Positions 32,901 to 41,448 of a stretch of 48,531 nucleotides of DNA are shown here, one piece after another. Source of the DNA: Myxococcales bacterium (GTDB lineage Bacteria; Myxococcota_A; Polyangia; Polyangiales; Ga0077539); NCBI GenBank assembly GCA_016792845.1, contig JAEUKH010000056.1:1-48531 (forward strand). The letters run 5' to 3'. A model generated the notes under the pieces. That model saw only the letters and a list, made by a program, of their open reading frames with translations. It did not search any database and had not been told where the DNA came from. Position numbers and translations under genes: made by a program. Positions within the stretch are counted from its first letter, which is position 1, and each line of letters begins with the position of its first letter.

Positions 32901-35236
32901 AACAGCTTCTCGACGTTGCCTTCGCGGGCGTAGAGCCGCTCAAGGCCCTTCAGCGCGAGGAGGTTTCGCCCGTCGGCCTCGCGCGCCTTCTCGAAGAATT
33001 CGGCGGCGCGGGCGGTGTCTTCGAGGCGGTCTTCGTAGACCTCGGCGACCTCGCAGAGGGCCTCGGCGCGGGCCTCGACAGCGAGCGCCTCGGCCTTCTT
33101 CTCAAGGCGCGCGACGAGCCCCTTCCAGTCTTTGTCGCGCAGCAAGAGGCGCTCGACCACCTCGTTGGCCTTGCCGTGGGCGGGGTTGGCCGCGAGCACC
33201 GCGTCGCAGAACTCTCGGGCCTTGACGGTCTCGTTGAGCTTCGACTCGAGCACGTCGGCGGCCTCGGCCCTGAGGTCGTGCCCGAGGGCCGCGTTGCCGA
33301 GCGCGTCGGCGCGCTTCAACAGCATGCCGATGAGCTCGGGCCACTGCTGCTGCTTGCGGTAGATCGACTCGGCCCCGGCGAGCGACTCGTCGTCGGTGGG
33401 GCTCAGCTTGATGGCGGCGCTGAAGCACGCGAGGGCGAAATCGAGGCGCTTGAGCTGCTCGACGTACCAGCGCCCGGCGAGCTTGTAGAGCGGCAATTGC
33501 TCGCTGGCGTCGCGGCCCTTCACGGCCTCGCTGATCGAGCCGAGCACCTCGCCCCACTTCGTCGCGTCGTCGCCCACGAGGCGCGTGAGCTCGGCGGCGA
33601 GGTCGTCGTCGGCCGGAGAGGCCGTCACCGCCTCGGTGATCGCCACCACGGCGTTCTCTTTGTCGTCGAGGTCGCGCTCATAGACCCGCGCGACCTCGGC
33701 CCAGAGCCGCGCCTTCTCGGTCGAGAGCGACTCGGCTTCGATCTCTTCGAGCAAGATCTCGACCCGCTCGTCGGGGGTCGCCGTGGCGCGACGGATCTCG
33801 CGCACCTTCGCCGAAGCGAGCTCGTCGCCGCCCTCAAGCGCCGCGATGCCCTCGTAGGCCGCGCGCGCCTTCGCGAGGTCGCGCACCTCGCTCTCGAGCA
33901 CCCGCGCCACCCGGAAGAGCAGCGCCTTCTTGGCCGCGACGTCGGCGGTCTCGTCGGCCACCGACTGCAACGCGCCGAGCACGTCGACCCAGGCGATGCC
34001 CTGGTTGCCGCTCGTCTCGAGCGCGAGGGCCTTGTCGTCGTCGGCCGGAGCGCCCGCGAGCGCGGCCTTGCGCGCGTCGAACTCTTCGCGGGTGATGTCG
34101 CCGGTGCGCTTGCCCTTGATGGCTTCGAGCACCGCGGTGAAGAACTCACCCGCGCTCGCGTAGCGGGCCTCGGGCGCCTTCTCGAGCGCCTTCAGCACCA
34201 CCGCGTCGAGCTCGCGGGTGACCCACCCCCGGGGCGCGACCTTGCTCGGCGCCTCGGGCTCTTGGGTCAAATGCGCGACCACCAGGTCGACGAGCGAGGC
34301 GCTGCCGAAGAGGGCCTTGCCGGTGAGCACCTCCCAGGTGAGGGCGCCGAGGGCGTAGACGTCGCTCCGGGCGTCGGCCGCGGTGCCGAGCCGCGCGCGC
34401 TCGGGCGCCAAGGCCTTGGCCGAACCCAAGAGCACCAGGAAGCTCGCCGCGTCGGCGCCGCCGTGACGGGCCCCCGCGAGGCGGTCGATGCCGAAGTCGA
34501 CGAGCACCCCCGAGAGGTTGCCGTCACGGCGCACGAGCACGACGTGGTCGGTGCGCAGGTCAGCGTGGGCGAGGCCCGCCGCGTGCACCTTGTCGAGCCC
34601 CGCGGTGATCGCCTCGAGCACAGAGCGAAACTCGTTGATGTGCATCGCCCCGGCGCGGCCGATGCGCGCCGAGAGGAGCTGCCCGTCGATGTGCTCAGCC
34701 GCCACGAAGGGCCGCCCGTCGGCGAGGGTGCCCGCCGCGACGATGCGCTGAATCGCGGGGTGCTCGACCGCGCGCAGCGCGCGCTGCGCGAGGAGAAAGC
34801 GATGGAGGCCCCGGCGGTCGCGGGCCCGGCCCTCGCGCAGGAGCTTCAGGTTGACCTGGCGGCCGTCACCCGCCGCGGCGAGATAGACCGCGCCGAAGCC
34901 CTCGTCGTGGGTCTTCTTGAGGATCTTGAAGCCCTCGACGCTGGCCCCGGTGGCGAGGTCGTCGCCGGCGCGGCCCTCGTACACCGGGCGAAGGCGCGAC
35001 TCGGCCTCTCGGTCTTTGAGCACGATCGCGTCAGCGAGCGCCTCGTGGAGGTCGTCGGCGACGGCGCGCTCTGCGAGGCTCCGGGCGAACGATGCGCGAC
35101 TGCTTGCACCGCCGACGTCGTCGGGCGAAACACCGAGCAGGTCACGCGACAAGGCTTGCATCGCGTCGAGGTCAAAGAGCCTCTCGAGCTCGGCACGAAG
35201 AATTTCAGCGGGTGCAACAGATGCCACGGATGCCAT
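29912..35236 (-). CDS. giant kinase-like/TPR protein
   Basis: 1774 residues, start MASVASVAP at ATG 35236. Residues about 100-370 are a Hanks-type kinase domain: glycine-rich loop region at 110-118, K131 of the VAIK position (NLKLL), catalytic loop AHADLRTDHV (H224-A-D226, Arg of HRD replaced by Ala, Asn replaced by His), DFG at 247-249, APE-like at 277-279 and SDVYALG. The Asp and DFG remain but the loop is degenerate, so activity is uncertain. From about 440 to 1400 it consists of tandem TPR-type helical repeats (A-x3-YE, ALE-x-FE patterns). A globular C-terminal domain (about 1420-1774) includes FRPGHYARQ. Myxobacteria have many such kinases; this one probably scaffolds a large signalling complex. 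The opposite strand is open for 1467 codons only because of GC bias. Confidence 0.88.
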   Translation of the reverse strand: MASVASVAPAEILRAELERLFDLDAMQALSRDLLGVSPDDVGGASSRASFARSLAERAVADDLHEALADAIVLKDREAESRLRPVYEGRAGDDLATGASVEGFKILKKTHDEGFGAVYLAAAGDGRQVNLKLLREGRARDRRGLHRFLLAQRALRAVEHPAIQRIVAAGTLADGRPFVAAEHIDGQLLSARIGRAGAMHINEFRSVLEAITAGLDKVHAAGLAHADLRTDHVVLVRRDGNLSGVLVDFGIDRLAGARHGGADAASFLVLLGSAKALAPERARLGTAADARSDVYALGALTWEVLTGKALFGSASLVDLVVAHLTQEPEAPSKVAPRGWVTRELDAVVLKALEKAPEARYASAGEFFTAVLEAIKGKRTGDITREEFDARKAALAGAPADDDKALALETSGNQGIAWVDVLGALQSVADETADVAAKKALLFRVARVLESEVRDLAKARAAYEGIAALEGGDELASAKVREIRRATATPDERVEILLEEIEAESLSTEKARLWAEVARVYERDLDDKENAVVAITEAVTASPADDDLAAELTRLVGDDATKWGEVLGSISEAVKGRDASEQLPLYKLAGRWYVEQLKRLDFALACFSAAIKLSPTDDESLAGAESIYRKQQQWPELIGMLLKRADALGNAALGHDLRAEAADVLESKLNETVKAREFCDAVLAANPAHGKANEVVERLLLRDKDWKGLVARLEKKAEALAVEARAEALCEVAEVYEDRLEDTARAAEFFEKAREADGRNLLALKGLERLYAREGNVEKLLKTLEAQVAASATPRQKVELYNRIGAMLEEEFVEHARAAEAFEKAVELDPANDTALRGLGRLYRVLGRWEELATLLERHASLVEGDETKRSELLLSAARTFYDPIGSMDRAQRCFERVLEYDKRNVTALEGMARIAASKGDARAATEAYDQLAAQASNPAEKVEVLLKAGRVLEDKGDRDGAIERYKQALDVDPDSAAATARLRELYAARGDAQGAIELLQREIEAADGSNQRATLWAQVARIYRDRVKDTAKARDAAEKATLLDPTQEEASAILGAIKFDEGDFAEAARLLAARAARARELGREEGLPVALKYGEALARSGEPARALEAFRAAREVAPDDREALLAVARGTLQAEVWNEARELYRELHEHHLRELDRAVRVDALREYAEVLSRLGDNKKALEVLLEAFEADDGDLKVIDLATKLYADEGRWDEVVRFKRRRIELATSDAEKHPLHLELGELLATKLGDRTRAARAYVAALDTRPDDRRVLLRLMQLYSEEKDWGRLVEIILRLTDLVEDKVQLARYYLTAGQLCEIHLSRPDEAVDYYETALGHDPTLVAALDGIGSVLTAKSDWAGLEQSYRKVLGKLPESAPATVRARLHARLAPVYETQLRQTAEAIAEYERAQELAPSEYDFGEKLASLYVTDSKKYQERAIVAHRAMLAKNPLRVESLHALRRVFTEARRPDEAWCLCQALVSVKGAEPEEENFYKKFRTDRPAVAQEKLNDERWSRELVHPFQDALITSVFSTIQPAMVKARAATLASFGLTDANKIDPAKDEGQMAQTVHYAAGVLGLKTPAVYVKSDDDSGLNVVNSDPPALFLGKTALAGGPSKALAFLAGVRLAYFRPGHYARQAVATGTGLRAWLFAAIRAVQSSFPVAAELSDAVNENVAAIKKHLSAAELEVLTSLVSKLLNSDAANLDLKRWTAGVDLTADRAGFLLANDLGMSIAVIRATGDEAGGLPQADRIRELRLFAVSEEYFRLRQKLGLALATQG

Positions 35237-35370
35237 GGGTCGGTAACTTCTCCTCGCCTCACCGGCGACGGGTCGGTGTCTTGGGGGCCGCGATACTACA
35301 CATTCACGCCCCGCGCGAAACGCTCTCTCTCGACTCTCGGCACAACTCCCCTCGCCGTGCTGCGGCGTCG

Positions 35371-36723
35371 ATGCGCCAGCCGCGGTCTGCGGCGTCGACC
35401 CGCCTCGGCCTCGGGGCGCTGATTCTGGGGCTCGTCGGGCGGCCCGCCGGGGTCGCGGCGAACGGGCGCTTCCCGTCGGCGCAGCATGTGGTGATCGGGC
35501 CCGGGGCGGCGAGCGAGGTGCTCGCGTTGCGCACCACCTTCGGCGTCTTGAGCAGCGAAGACGGCGGCGCCCGCTGGCACTGGCGCTGCGAAGAGCAGCT
35601 CGGCTACCTCTACACCGCCGTGTGGGACCCCCCGATCGAGCTCGGCAGCCGCGGCCCCGACGGCACGCCGCTCCTCGTCGGCCTCACCGACGGCCTCACG
35701 CTCTCGCTCGACACCTGCGGCGCGCGCCCCATCGCGCCCCTCGCGGGCCGCTTCACCGGCGACCTGACCCGCGCCCCCGACGGTCAGACCATCTTCTGGG
35801 TCTCGTCAGATCAGAACCCAAACGGCGTGGCCGTCTCGCGCGACGGAGGCCGCACGTTTGTACGTCAACGCGCTACAGTCTCGGGTGTATTGTTTGAAAC
35901 CATCGAACAATGCCCGAGCGCGCCGGCCCGGCTCTACCTCACCGGGGTGACCCTCGACGAGCCGCAGCGCGCGGTGCTCTACCGCAGCGACGACCAGGGC
36001 GACACCCTCACCGAGGTGCCCGTCGCGCTCGCGCCGGGGGTGTCGCATCTCTTCCTCTCGGGGGTCGACGCAGCAGACCCTGAGCACCTCTGGTTTCGCG
36101 CCACCCTCGAACGGACGGCCGCCACGGTGCTCCTTGAGAGCCGCGACGGCGGTCGGCAGATGGTCGAGCGCTTTCGCTCCCAAGGGGCCCTCACGGGCTT
36201 CGCGCTGCGGCCCGACGGGCGCGGCGTCTGGGTGGGCTCGCGGGAGCCCGGCGAGGGGCTCTACCTCGCACGAGGTGACGGTGAATTCGCGCGGGTGGCG
36301 CCATACCGGGTGGCGTGCCTGCGCTTTCACGCCGGGGCGCTCTACGTCTGCGGTGACGAGCTGAGCGACGGCTTCGCCCTGGGGCGCTCGACCGACGAGG
36401 GCCGCAGCGTGACGCCCCTCTTGCGCCTCGGCGCGCCCCTCGAACGCCCGGCCTGCGCGGCCGATTCGGTGTGGGCCGCGCGCTGCGACCCGTTCTGGCC
36501 GCTCCTCGACAGCACCCTGCGACCGCTGCGAGACGCCGGTGCACCCGACGCGCGCGACGCCCCCGGTGACCTCGGTGCGGTGACACGCGACGCCGGGCCG
36601 CCGCCGTCAGCGAGCGCGCGAGGCTGCGGGTGCGAGACCTCCGCCGACGCGTCAGCGCACGGGGTGTGGGCCCTCGGCGTCGCGCTCGCGATGGGTCTCA
36701 GCCGACGACGACGCCCTCGCTAA
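35371..36723 (+). CDS. secreted BNR/propeller-like protein with MYXO-CTERM anchor
   Basis: 450 residues from ATG 35371, with an N-terminal signal (LGLGALILGLVGRPAGVAANG). The body has repeated Asp-box-like phrases (SSEDGGARWHWR, SRDGGRTFV, RSDDQGDTL, ESRDGGRQMV, RSTDEGRSV), as in sialidase/VPS10-type beta-propellers. The C-terminus has an Asp/Ala/Pro linker, then GCGCETS, a hydrophobic helix and RRRRPR: the MYXO-CTERM sorting signal, processed at the Cys by a myxosortase-type enzyme and taken to the outer surface. It is divergent from the kinase-TPR gene. A patch at 35856-35911 uses rare codons (TTT, GTA, CGT, CAA, GCT, ACA, GTA, TTG, TTT) and ends in a near-palindrome. Confidence 0.85.
   Translation: MRQPRSAASTRLGLGALILGLVGRPAGVAANGRFPSAQHVVIGPGAASEVLALRTTFGVLSSEDGGARWHWRCEEQLGYLYTAVWDPPIELGSRGPDGTPLLVGLTDGLTLSLDTCGARPIAPLAGRFTGDLTRAPDGQTIFWVSSDQNPNGVAVSRDGGRTFVRQRATVSGVLFETIEQCPSAPARLYLTGVTLDEPQRAVLYRSDDQGDTLTEVPVALAPGVSHLFLSGVDAADPEHLWFRATLERTAATVLLESRDGGRQMVERFRSQGALTGFALRPDGRGVWVGSREPGEGLYLARGDGEFARVAPYRVACLRFHAGALYVCGDELSDGFALGRSTDEGRSVTPLLRLGAPLERPACAADSVWAARCDPFWPLLDSTLRPLRDAGAPDARDAPGDLGAVTRDAGPPPSASARGCGCETSADASAHGVWALGVALAMGLSRRRRPR
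35889..35911. promoter_or_regulatory. near-palindrome inside the MYXO-CTERM gene
   Basis: Nine-base arms ATTGTTTGA and TCGAACAAT (one mismatch) around AACCA. It lies at the end of a stretch with lower GC and rare codons. Similar in size to the other short palindromes but a different word. Confidence 0.4.
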
Positions 36724-36727
36724 GCCT

Positions 36728-37282
36728 TCAGTTCGCGGGGCGCCCCGCGTCGGGGTGTTCGCGGACGTACTGTTGCACCATGCCTTCGAGTTCGCGGGCG
36801 TGCTCGCGCACCCGGGCGACGCCGATTTGCGAGCCGCGCTCCATCAACGCGGGCATCTCTTCGATGGCCCGGGCGCCGAGGGGCGTGCGATAAAAGCTCG
36901 TCAGCTGGCGGAGTTCGAGCTCGTTGAAGCGCTCGATGTAGAGCCGCAAGAGGTCGCCGCGGATCGACTCGTAGCTCATGTGCCGCCCGAGAAACTCACG
37001 GAGCACGGGCTCGAAGGGGCGCAGCGAGGGGTTGGCTTCGAGCTGGGTGCGGATCGAAGTCTCGAGCGCCGCCGCGAGGGTGCGCTGCATGTGGAGCGCC
37101 TCAAGCATCTCTTCGGCCGCACGCCGATGCGTCTCGGGCGTCGAGGGCGCGGCCAGCTGCTCGGGGTAGAGTCGCGTCTCGCGCAGCGGCGGCGCCCCCG
37201 CAGCGGTGGTGGCGCACCCCGCGCTGCCCGCGAGCGTCAGCACACCGACCAAGCCCCAACCCAGCGTCACCCCTCGCATCAT
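36728..37282 (-). CDS. DUF2059-like lipoprotein
   Basis: Starts MMRGVTLGWG at ATG 37282 (or 37279), with lipobox LAGSAGC and a short linker. Residues about 60-165 are helical with the DUF2059-type pattern: TLAAALETSIRTQLEANPSL, then LREFLGRHMSYESIRGDLLRLYIERFNELELRQLTSFYRTPLGARAIEEMPALM. The YxxxFxxxEL...FYxTPxG motif is the mark of that family. Function unknown; periplasmic or outer-membrane. It converges with the MYXO-CTERM gene with four bases between stops. About 184 residues, usual for the family. Confidence 0.85.
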   Translation of the reverse strand: MMRGVTLGWGLVGVLTLAGSAGCATTAAGAPPLRETRLYPEQLAAPSTPETHRRAAEEMLEALHMQRTLAAALETSIRTQLEANPSLRPFEPVLREFLGRHMSYESIRGDLLRLYIERFNELELRQLTSFYRTPLGARAIEEMPALMERGSQIGVARVREHARELEGMVQQYVREHPDAGRPAN

Positions 37283-37455
37283 GGCCTCGGGCTTTAGCAG
37301 AGCGTCGGTCACGCCTACAACGCCTCACTGCACCGTGTTCGCGCAATCGCGCTGGGTTGCGCACCCCTCGCCTGTCGCCGCGCCTTCTATCGGGGCCGAG
37401 AGGTTCACCGGGTCGCCGTCGAGCGCACCCGCGCGAACCGCCTTGGTCGCAAACC

Positions 37456-37815
37456 TTAGGGCCGCATGCAGGCGCCGCCCTCGCAGCGATGCGCACACGC
37501 GCCGCTATTCTCGACCGTCGACAGCAGGGTCTCGCGGCCCTTCGACGCCTCGCCGTCGCGGGTCAGCGCACGATCAGGCGCCAGGGCGTAGGGCAATCCG
37601 CCCGCGTCACGCACGACGTCGTCTTCAGGCCACGCGGGATCACGGGTTGACCGCCGAATCTCTGGCAGCTCCCTCCCCCACCGACGGCGAGGCACACGAC
37701 GAAGCGTCGCATGGCTTCGCGCATGAAGTCTCTTCCGGGCTCGCACGACCCCGACGCGCTTCACAACGGTCAACGTCGGCAACCTCGAACGACCAGACGA
37801 CCCCTTCGCGGTGCG
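37456..37815 (-). pseudogene. frameshifted remnant of a secreted Cys-containing protein
   Basis: Two minus-strand reading frames in sequence look coding. The upstream one reads GVVWSFEVADVDRCEARRG and stops at 37640. The other, from about 37665 down to 37456, reads WPEDDVVRDAGGLPYALAP and ends CAHRCEGGACMRP with strongly GC-ending codons. Neither has a good start, so a frameshift or deletion is likely. The ending resembles Cys-rich surface proteins. A homologue search would settle it. Confidence 0.4.
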
Positions 37816-37830
37816 CAGGCAGCCTGCCTG

Positions 37831-37949
37831 GGCTGCGTCCGCAGATGAAGTATCCAACATCGAATGCATGCGGTGGTGAGCATCGCCTTTCGTAGCGGGT
37901 TGCGATGCGGCGTGACCCGCACCTCTCTGTAGGGCGGAGGAGGCTCGCG
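37831..37949 (+). repeat. R1 dispersed repeat, copy 2
   Basis: GGCTGCGTCCGCA, then CCAACATCGAATGCATGCG, GTGGTGAGCATCGCC, CGTAGCGGGTTGCGATGCG and GTAGGGCGGAGGAGGCTCGC. Nearly identical to 48172-48291 over 97 bp. A degenerate R2 unit (GGCGTGCGCCCCGCTGG and GAGGTCACGC) follows. Confidence 0.85.
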
Positions 37950-38279
37950 ACTGGCGTGCGCCCCGCTGGGCTGAGGTCACGCGGTGGTTGGGGCGCGACG
38001 CAGATTCGTCGAATTGGGCACTCCGCCCCCCTCCGCCGACGCCACCCCACTTGCAGACGCAGCCTGGCAGAGCCTCATGTTCGATCGAGGGTCAACCCAG
38101 CGCAGAGCGCCGCTGGCACGACCGCGCTTACAGCTGCCCCAACGCCTTCGAGCACGACCGGCGCGCGCAACGCCTGCAACGGGCGTCGCGGCCCCTCGCA
38201 GACGCCCCGAGGCGCGGCCGCTTCGACCCCATCGGCGCTTCGAGCGAAGGCAGAAGCTGTGCTACGAGCCGTAGCTCCG

Positions 38280-38990
38280 ATGGCCCTCCCTCGCATCGCC
38301 GTTCTTGTGCTCTGCTTTGTGATCCCCGCGGTGGCCTACCGCCTCGGTGGTACGAACCTCTGGCTCGGCTACGGAGTCGGGTACACCCTGGCCGCAGCCC
38401 TCGCCGCCTGGTCGCTCGCGCAAGACGGCGAACTCAGGGCCGCGCTCGCGCCACGGGCCGGCGACCCGACCTGGGCCGTGGGCGGCGCCGCGGTGCTCTT
38501 CCTCGCGCTCTCGGCCATCATGCTGAAGGTCGTGGCGCCCCTCGCGCCGCTCCAGATTTGCACCGCCGACGGCGCTTGGGTGGGCCCGCCCGAGCCGCGC
38601 GGCTTCACCGTCGTCACCGAGTGGCTGCGCGACCACGCGTGCGTCGCCTTCGCCCGCTCGGCGGCCTTCCGCGGGGGGCGGCGCGCCCTCGCCATCGTGG
38701 CCATCGCGGCCCTCGAAGAGGTCGCCTGGCGGGGCGGCGTGCAGACCCTCGTGGCCGAGAAGTTCGGCTCGACCCGCGGCGTGTTCATCACCGCGGCGCT
38801 CTTCGCGCTCGCCCAGCTCACCACGGGCAACCCCGCGGTGGCGCTCCTCGCGCTGCCCACGGGTCTCCTCTTCGGGGCCCTCATGCGGTGGCGCGGCACC
38901 GTCTTCCCCGCGATGCTCGCCCACGTCGTGTTCAGCTTCTTTTTCTTCTACCAGAACAGCCCCCTCTCGATGCGGGCGGGCGCGCTATGA
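38280..38990 (+). CDS. CPBP (CAAX/bacteriocin-processing) intramembrane metalloprotease
   Basis: 236 residues from ATG 38280, mostly hydrophobic with six or more membrane segments. The family motif EExxxR is present as ALEEVAWRGGVQ, followed by the second motif region FALAQLTTGNP (FxxxH-like with Gln) and AHVVFSFFFF with the third-motif His. These are the ABI/CPBP catalytic residues, although the motif-2 His of FxxxH appears to be Gln here. Members cleave membrane-proximal peptides or act in surface protein sorting; in myxobacteria some process MYXO-CTERM proteins (known for myxosortases of this superfamily). It precedes the VWA lipoprotein by seven bases. The upstream in-frame sequence is Arg/Pro-rich and not included. 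Confidence 0.85.
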   Translation: MALPRIAVLVLCFVIPAVAYRLGGTNLWLGYGVGYTLAAALAAWSLAQDGELRAALAPRAGDPTWAVGGAAVLFLALSAIMLKVVAPLAPLQICTADGAWVGPPEPRGFTVVTEWLRDHACVAFARSAAFRGGRRALAIVAIAALEEVAWRGGVQTLVAEKFGSTRGVFITAALFALAQLTTGNPAVALLALPTGLLFGALMRWRGTVFPAMLAHVVFSFFFFYQNSPLSMRAGAL

Positions 38991-38997
38991 TGGCCCC

Positions 38998-40170
38998 ATG
39001 AGCCGCTCCGCCAGGGCCGCCAGGGCAAGCCTCGCGCTCGCCGTTTCTGCTGTATTTTCAGCATGTTCTGGTGACTCTGAGCGGGCCCGTCCCATCCCCA
39101 TCCCCGACCCCCGGGGTCGCGGCGACGCGGGCCAGGCCGAAGACGTGCGGGTGTTCGTGCCGCCCGACGCGGTGCCCGTGCGCCCGCCCCCCAGCAACTG
39201 CGGCGGCACCCAGGCGACGCTCACCCGCCGCCGCGCCACGGTACTCTTCGTGGTCGACCGCTCGGGCAGCATGTCTGACCCAACCACAGACAACATCCCA
39301 AAGTGGAGCGCGCTCCTTCAAGCCCTCGGCACGGCCCTGCCGCGGGTGAACGCCGACCTCGCGATGGGGCTCTTGTTCTTCCCCGAGCCGTACGTGGTCG
39401 CGATGGGTCAGACGGCCACCGAGGGGCAGATCTGCGGGGTCGTGAGCACCCCGCGGGTCACCCCGGGCGCGGGCAATGCGTCGGCCATCCTCGGCGCCCT
39501 GCAAGGCACCCTCCCGGGCGGCGCCACCCCCACCGCCGCCGGCTTGAACGCCGCCGTCGCGTGGCTCACCCGCGACCCCGACCGCTCGGGCGAACAGATC
39601 ATCGTGCTCGCCACCGACGGCGGCCCCAACTGCAACCCCGACTTCGACCCCGCGATCTGCGCGTGCACCGGCCCCGCCGAGCGCCTCTGCCGCAACAACG
39701 TGTACGGTCGCCTCAACTGCCTCGACGCCGACCGCACCGTCGCCGCGGTCACCACGGCCCGCGCACAGGGCGTGAGCACCATCGTGTTGGGCCTCGCGGG
39801 CACGCAAGACTTCGGCGCCGTGCTCGACCAGATGGCGGTGGCCGGGGGCCGTCCGCGTGCGGGCGCGCCGCGGTACTACAACGTCGCCTCGGCGAGCGAC
39901 CTCGCGCGGGAGCTCACCGCGCTCACCTCGGCCCTGGCCGAGTGCCGCTTCGCGCTTGAGAGCGCGCCCCCCGACGCCAACCTGGTCGATGTGCGCCTCG
40001 GCGGCGAGAGCCTCGTGCGCGACGACGCGCGCAACAACGGCTGGGCCTACAGCGACGACACCCACACGGTGATCGAGTTCTTCGGCAACACCTGCGATCG
40101 GGTGCGCGCGGCCTCGGGGGGCGTGCAGCTCTCGGCGGCGTTTGGGTGCCCCGCGCCGGCGCCGCCGTAG
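38998..40170 (+). CDS. VWA-domain lipoprotein
   Basis: 390 residues: signal and lipobox (LALAVSAVFSAC), Asp/Pro-rich linker, then a VWA domain with the complete MIDAS DRSGSMS, a T in GGATPTAAGL and D in VLATDGGPNC. Cysteines (NCNPDFDPAICACTGPAERLC, NCLD, CRF, NTCD, GC) suggest disulfides outside the cytoplasm, in a pattern common in myxobacterial VWA lipoproteins. Adhesion or protein-protein contact at the surface is likely. It follows the CPBP gene by seven bases and precedes the JAMM peptidase by 15, so the three may be one transcript. Start ATG 38998. Confidence 0.88.
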   Translation: MSRSARAARASLALAVSAVFSACSGDSERARPIPIPDPRGRGDAGQAEDVRVFVPPDAVPVRPPPSNCGGTQATLTRRRATVLFVVDRSGSMSDPTTDNIPKWSALLQALGTALPRVNADLAMGLLFFPEPYVVAMGQTATEGQICGVVSTPRVTPGAGNASAILGALQGTLPGGATPTAAGLNAAVAWLTRDPDRSGEQIIVLATDGGPNCNPDFDPAICACTGPAERLCRNNVYGRLNCLDADRTVAAVTTARAQGVSTIVLGLAGTQDFGAVLDQMAVAGGRPRAGAPRYYNVASASDLARELTALTSALAECRFALESAPPDANLVDVRLGGESLVRDDARNNGWAYSDDTHTVIEFFGNTCDRVRAASGGVQLSAAFGCPAPAPP

Positions 40171-40185
40171 TAGCGTTTCGCCGCG

Positions 40186-40689
40186 ATGGAGCCCTTTGAA
40201 CGCCCTTGGTTTGCCACCGGGCTGCGCGTGCCGCGGTCGGTGCTGAACAGCGTCGACGACGCAGCCCGCGCGGCGCACCCTGAGGAGTCGTGCGGCCTCC
40301 TCTACGGCCCCGCCGACGACCCCGCCGCGATCACCCGCGCCGAACCGTGGGACAACCTCGCCAACAAGTACCACGCCCTCGACCCCGAGACCTACCCCCG
40401 CACCGCGCGGGCGGCGTACATCCTCCACCCGATGAAGATGCAGCGCGCCCTCGAAGCGGGCGACGCGCGGGGCGAGCCGGTGAAGGTGATCTTCCACTCG
40501 CACTGCAACGTCGGGGCGTATTTCTCGCACGAAGACCAGACCGTCGCGGCGCCCGAAGGCGTGCCCGTGGTGCCCGTGGTGTACCTCGTCACCTCGGTGC
40601 GCGACGGCGGCCTCGTCGACGACCACAAGCTCTTCGCCTTCGACGGCGGCGCCTGGGTCGAGCGCCCCCTCACCGTGGTCGAAGGCTGA
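40186..40689 (+). CDS. JAMM/MPN-domain metalloprotease (M67-type)
   Basis: 167 residues. The JAMM motif is complete: E34 in PEESCGLLYG, then H104-S-H106-x7-S114-x2-D117 (HSHCNVGAYFSHED), the zinc-binding and catalytic set of Mov34/MPN/PAD-1 peptidases. The C-in-place-of-P after HSH and the YFS in place of xPS are mild variants seen in bacterial members. Such enzymes cleave isopeptide or C-terminal peptide bonds, e.g. processing sulfur-carrier or ubiquitin-like proteins; no ThiS/MoaD-like gene is adjacent. Cytoplasmic. It converges with the ABC transporter ATPase gene. Confidence 0.88.
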   Translation: MEPFERPWFATGLRVPRSVLNSVDDAARAAHPEESCGLLYGPADDPAAITRAEPWDNLANKYHALDPETYPRTARAAYILHPMKMQRALEAGDARGEPVKVIFHSHCNVGAYFSHEDQTVAAPEGVPVVPVVYLVTSVRDGGLVDDHKLFAFDGGAWVERPLTVVEG

Positions 40690-40704
40690 GCCCCGCAGCG
40701 CGGC

Positions 40705-40708
<4 letters not shown>
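40686..40708. terminator. hairpin over two convergent stops (JAMM / ABC ATPase)
   Basis: CTGAGCC (40686-40692) pairs with GGCTCAG (40702-40708), a 7-bp stem with a 9-base loop; each arm carries one of the two stop codons. Confidence 0.6.

Positions 40709-41444
<736 letters not shown>

Positions 41445-41448
<4 letters not shown>

Larger units (their letters stand above)
37283..38279. other. 997-bp region without an intact gene
   Basis: It holds a decayed minus-strand gene (37456-37815), an R1 repeat (37831-37949) with a degenerate R2 unit after it, and at 38100-38270 a plus-strand stretch with high third-position GC (reading RWHDRAYSCPNAFEHD) but no proper start, which may be another gene remnant. 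No RNA gene was recognised. Confidence 0.5.

Noticed and set aside
31019..35422. An open reading frame of 1467 codons on the plus strand, antisense to the kinase-TPR gene
   Set aside because: GC-rich codon bias leaves the antisense frame open; its translation is Arg/Gly/His-rich without motifs and has the expected mirror composition of the real gene.
37313..38279. tRNA or small RNA gene in the long gap
   Set aside because: No cloverleaf or A/B box-like patterns were seen; coding remnants and R1 explain most of it.
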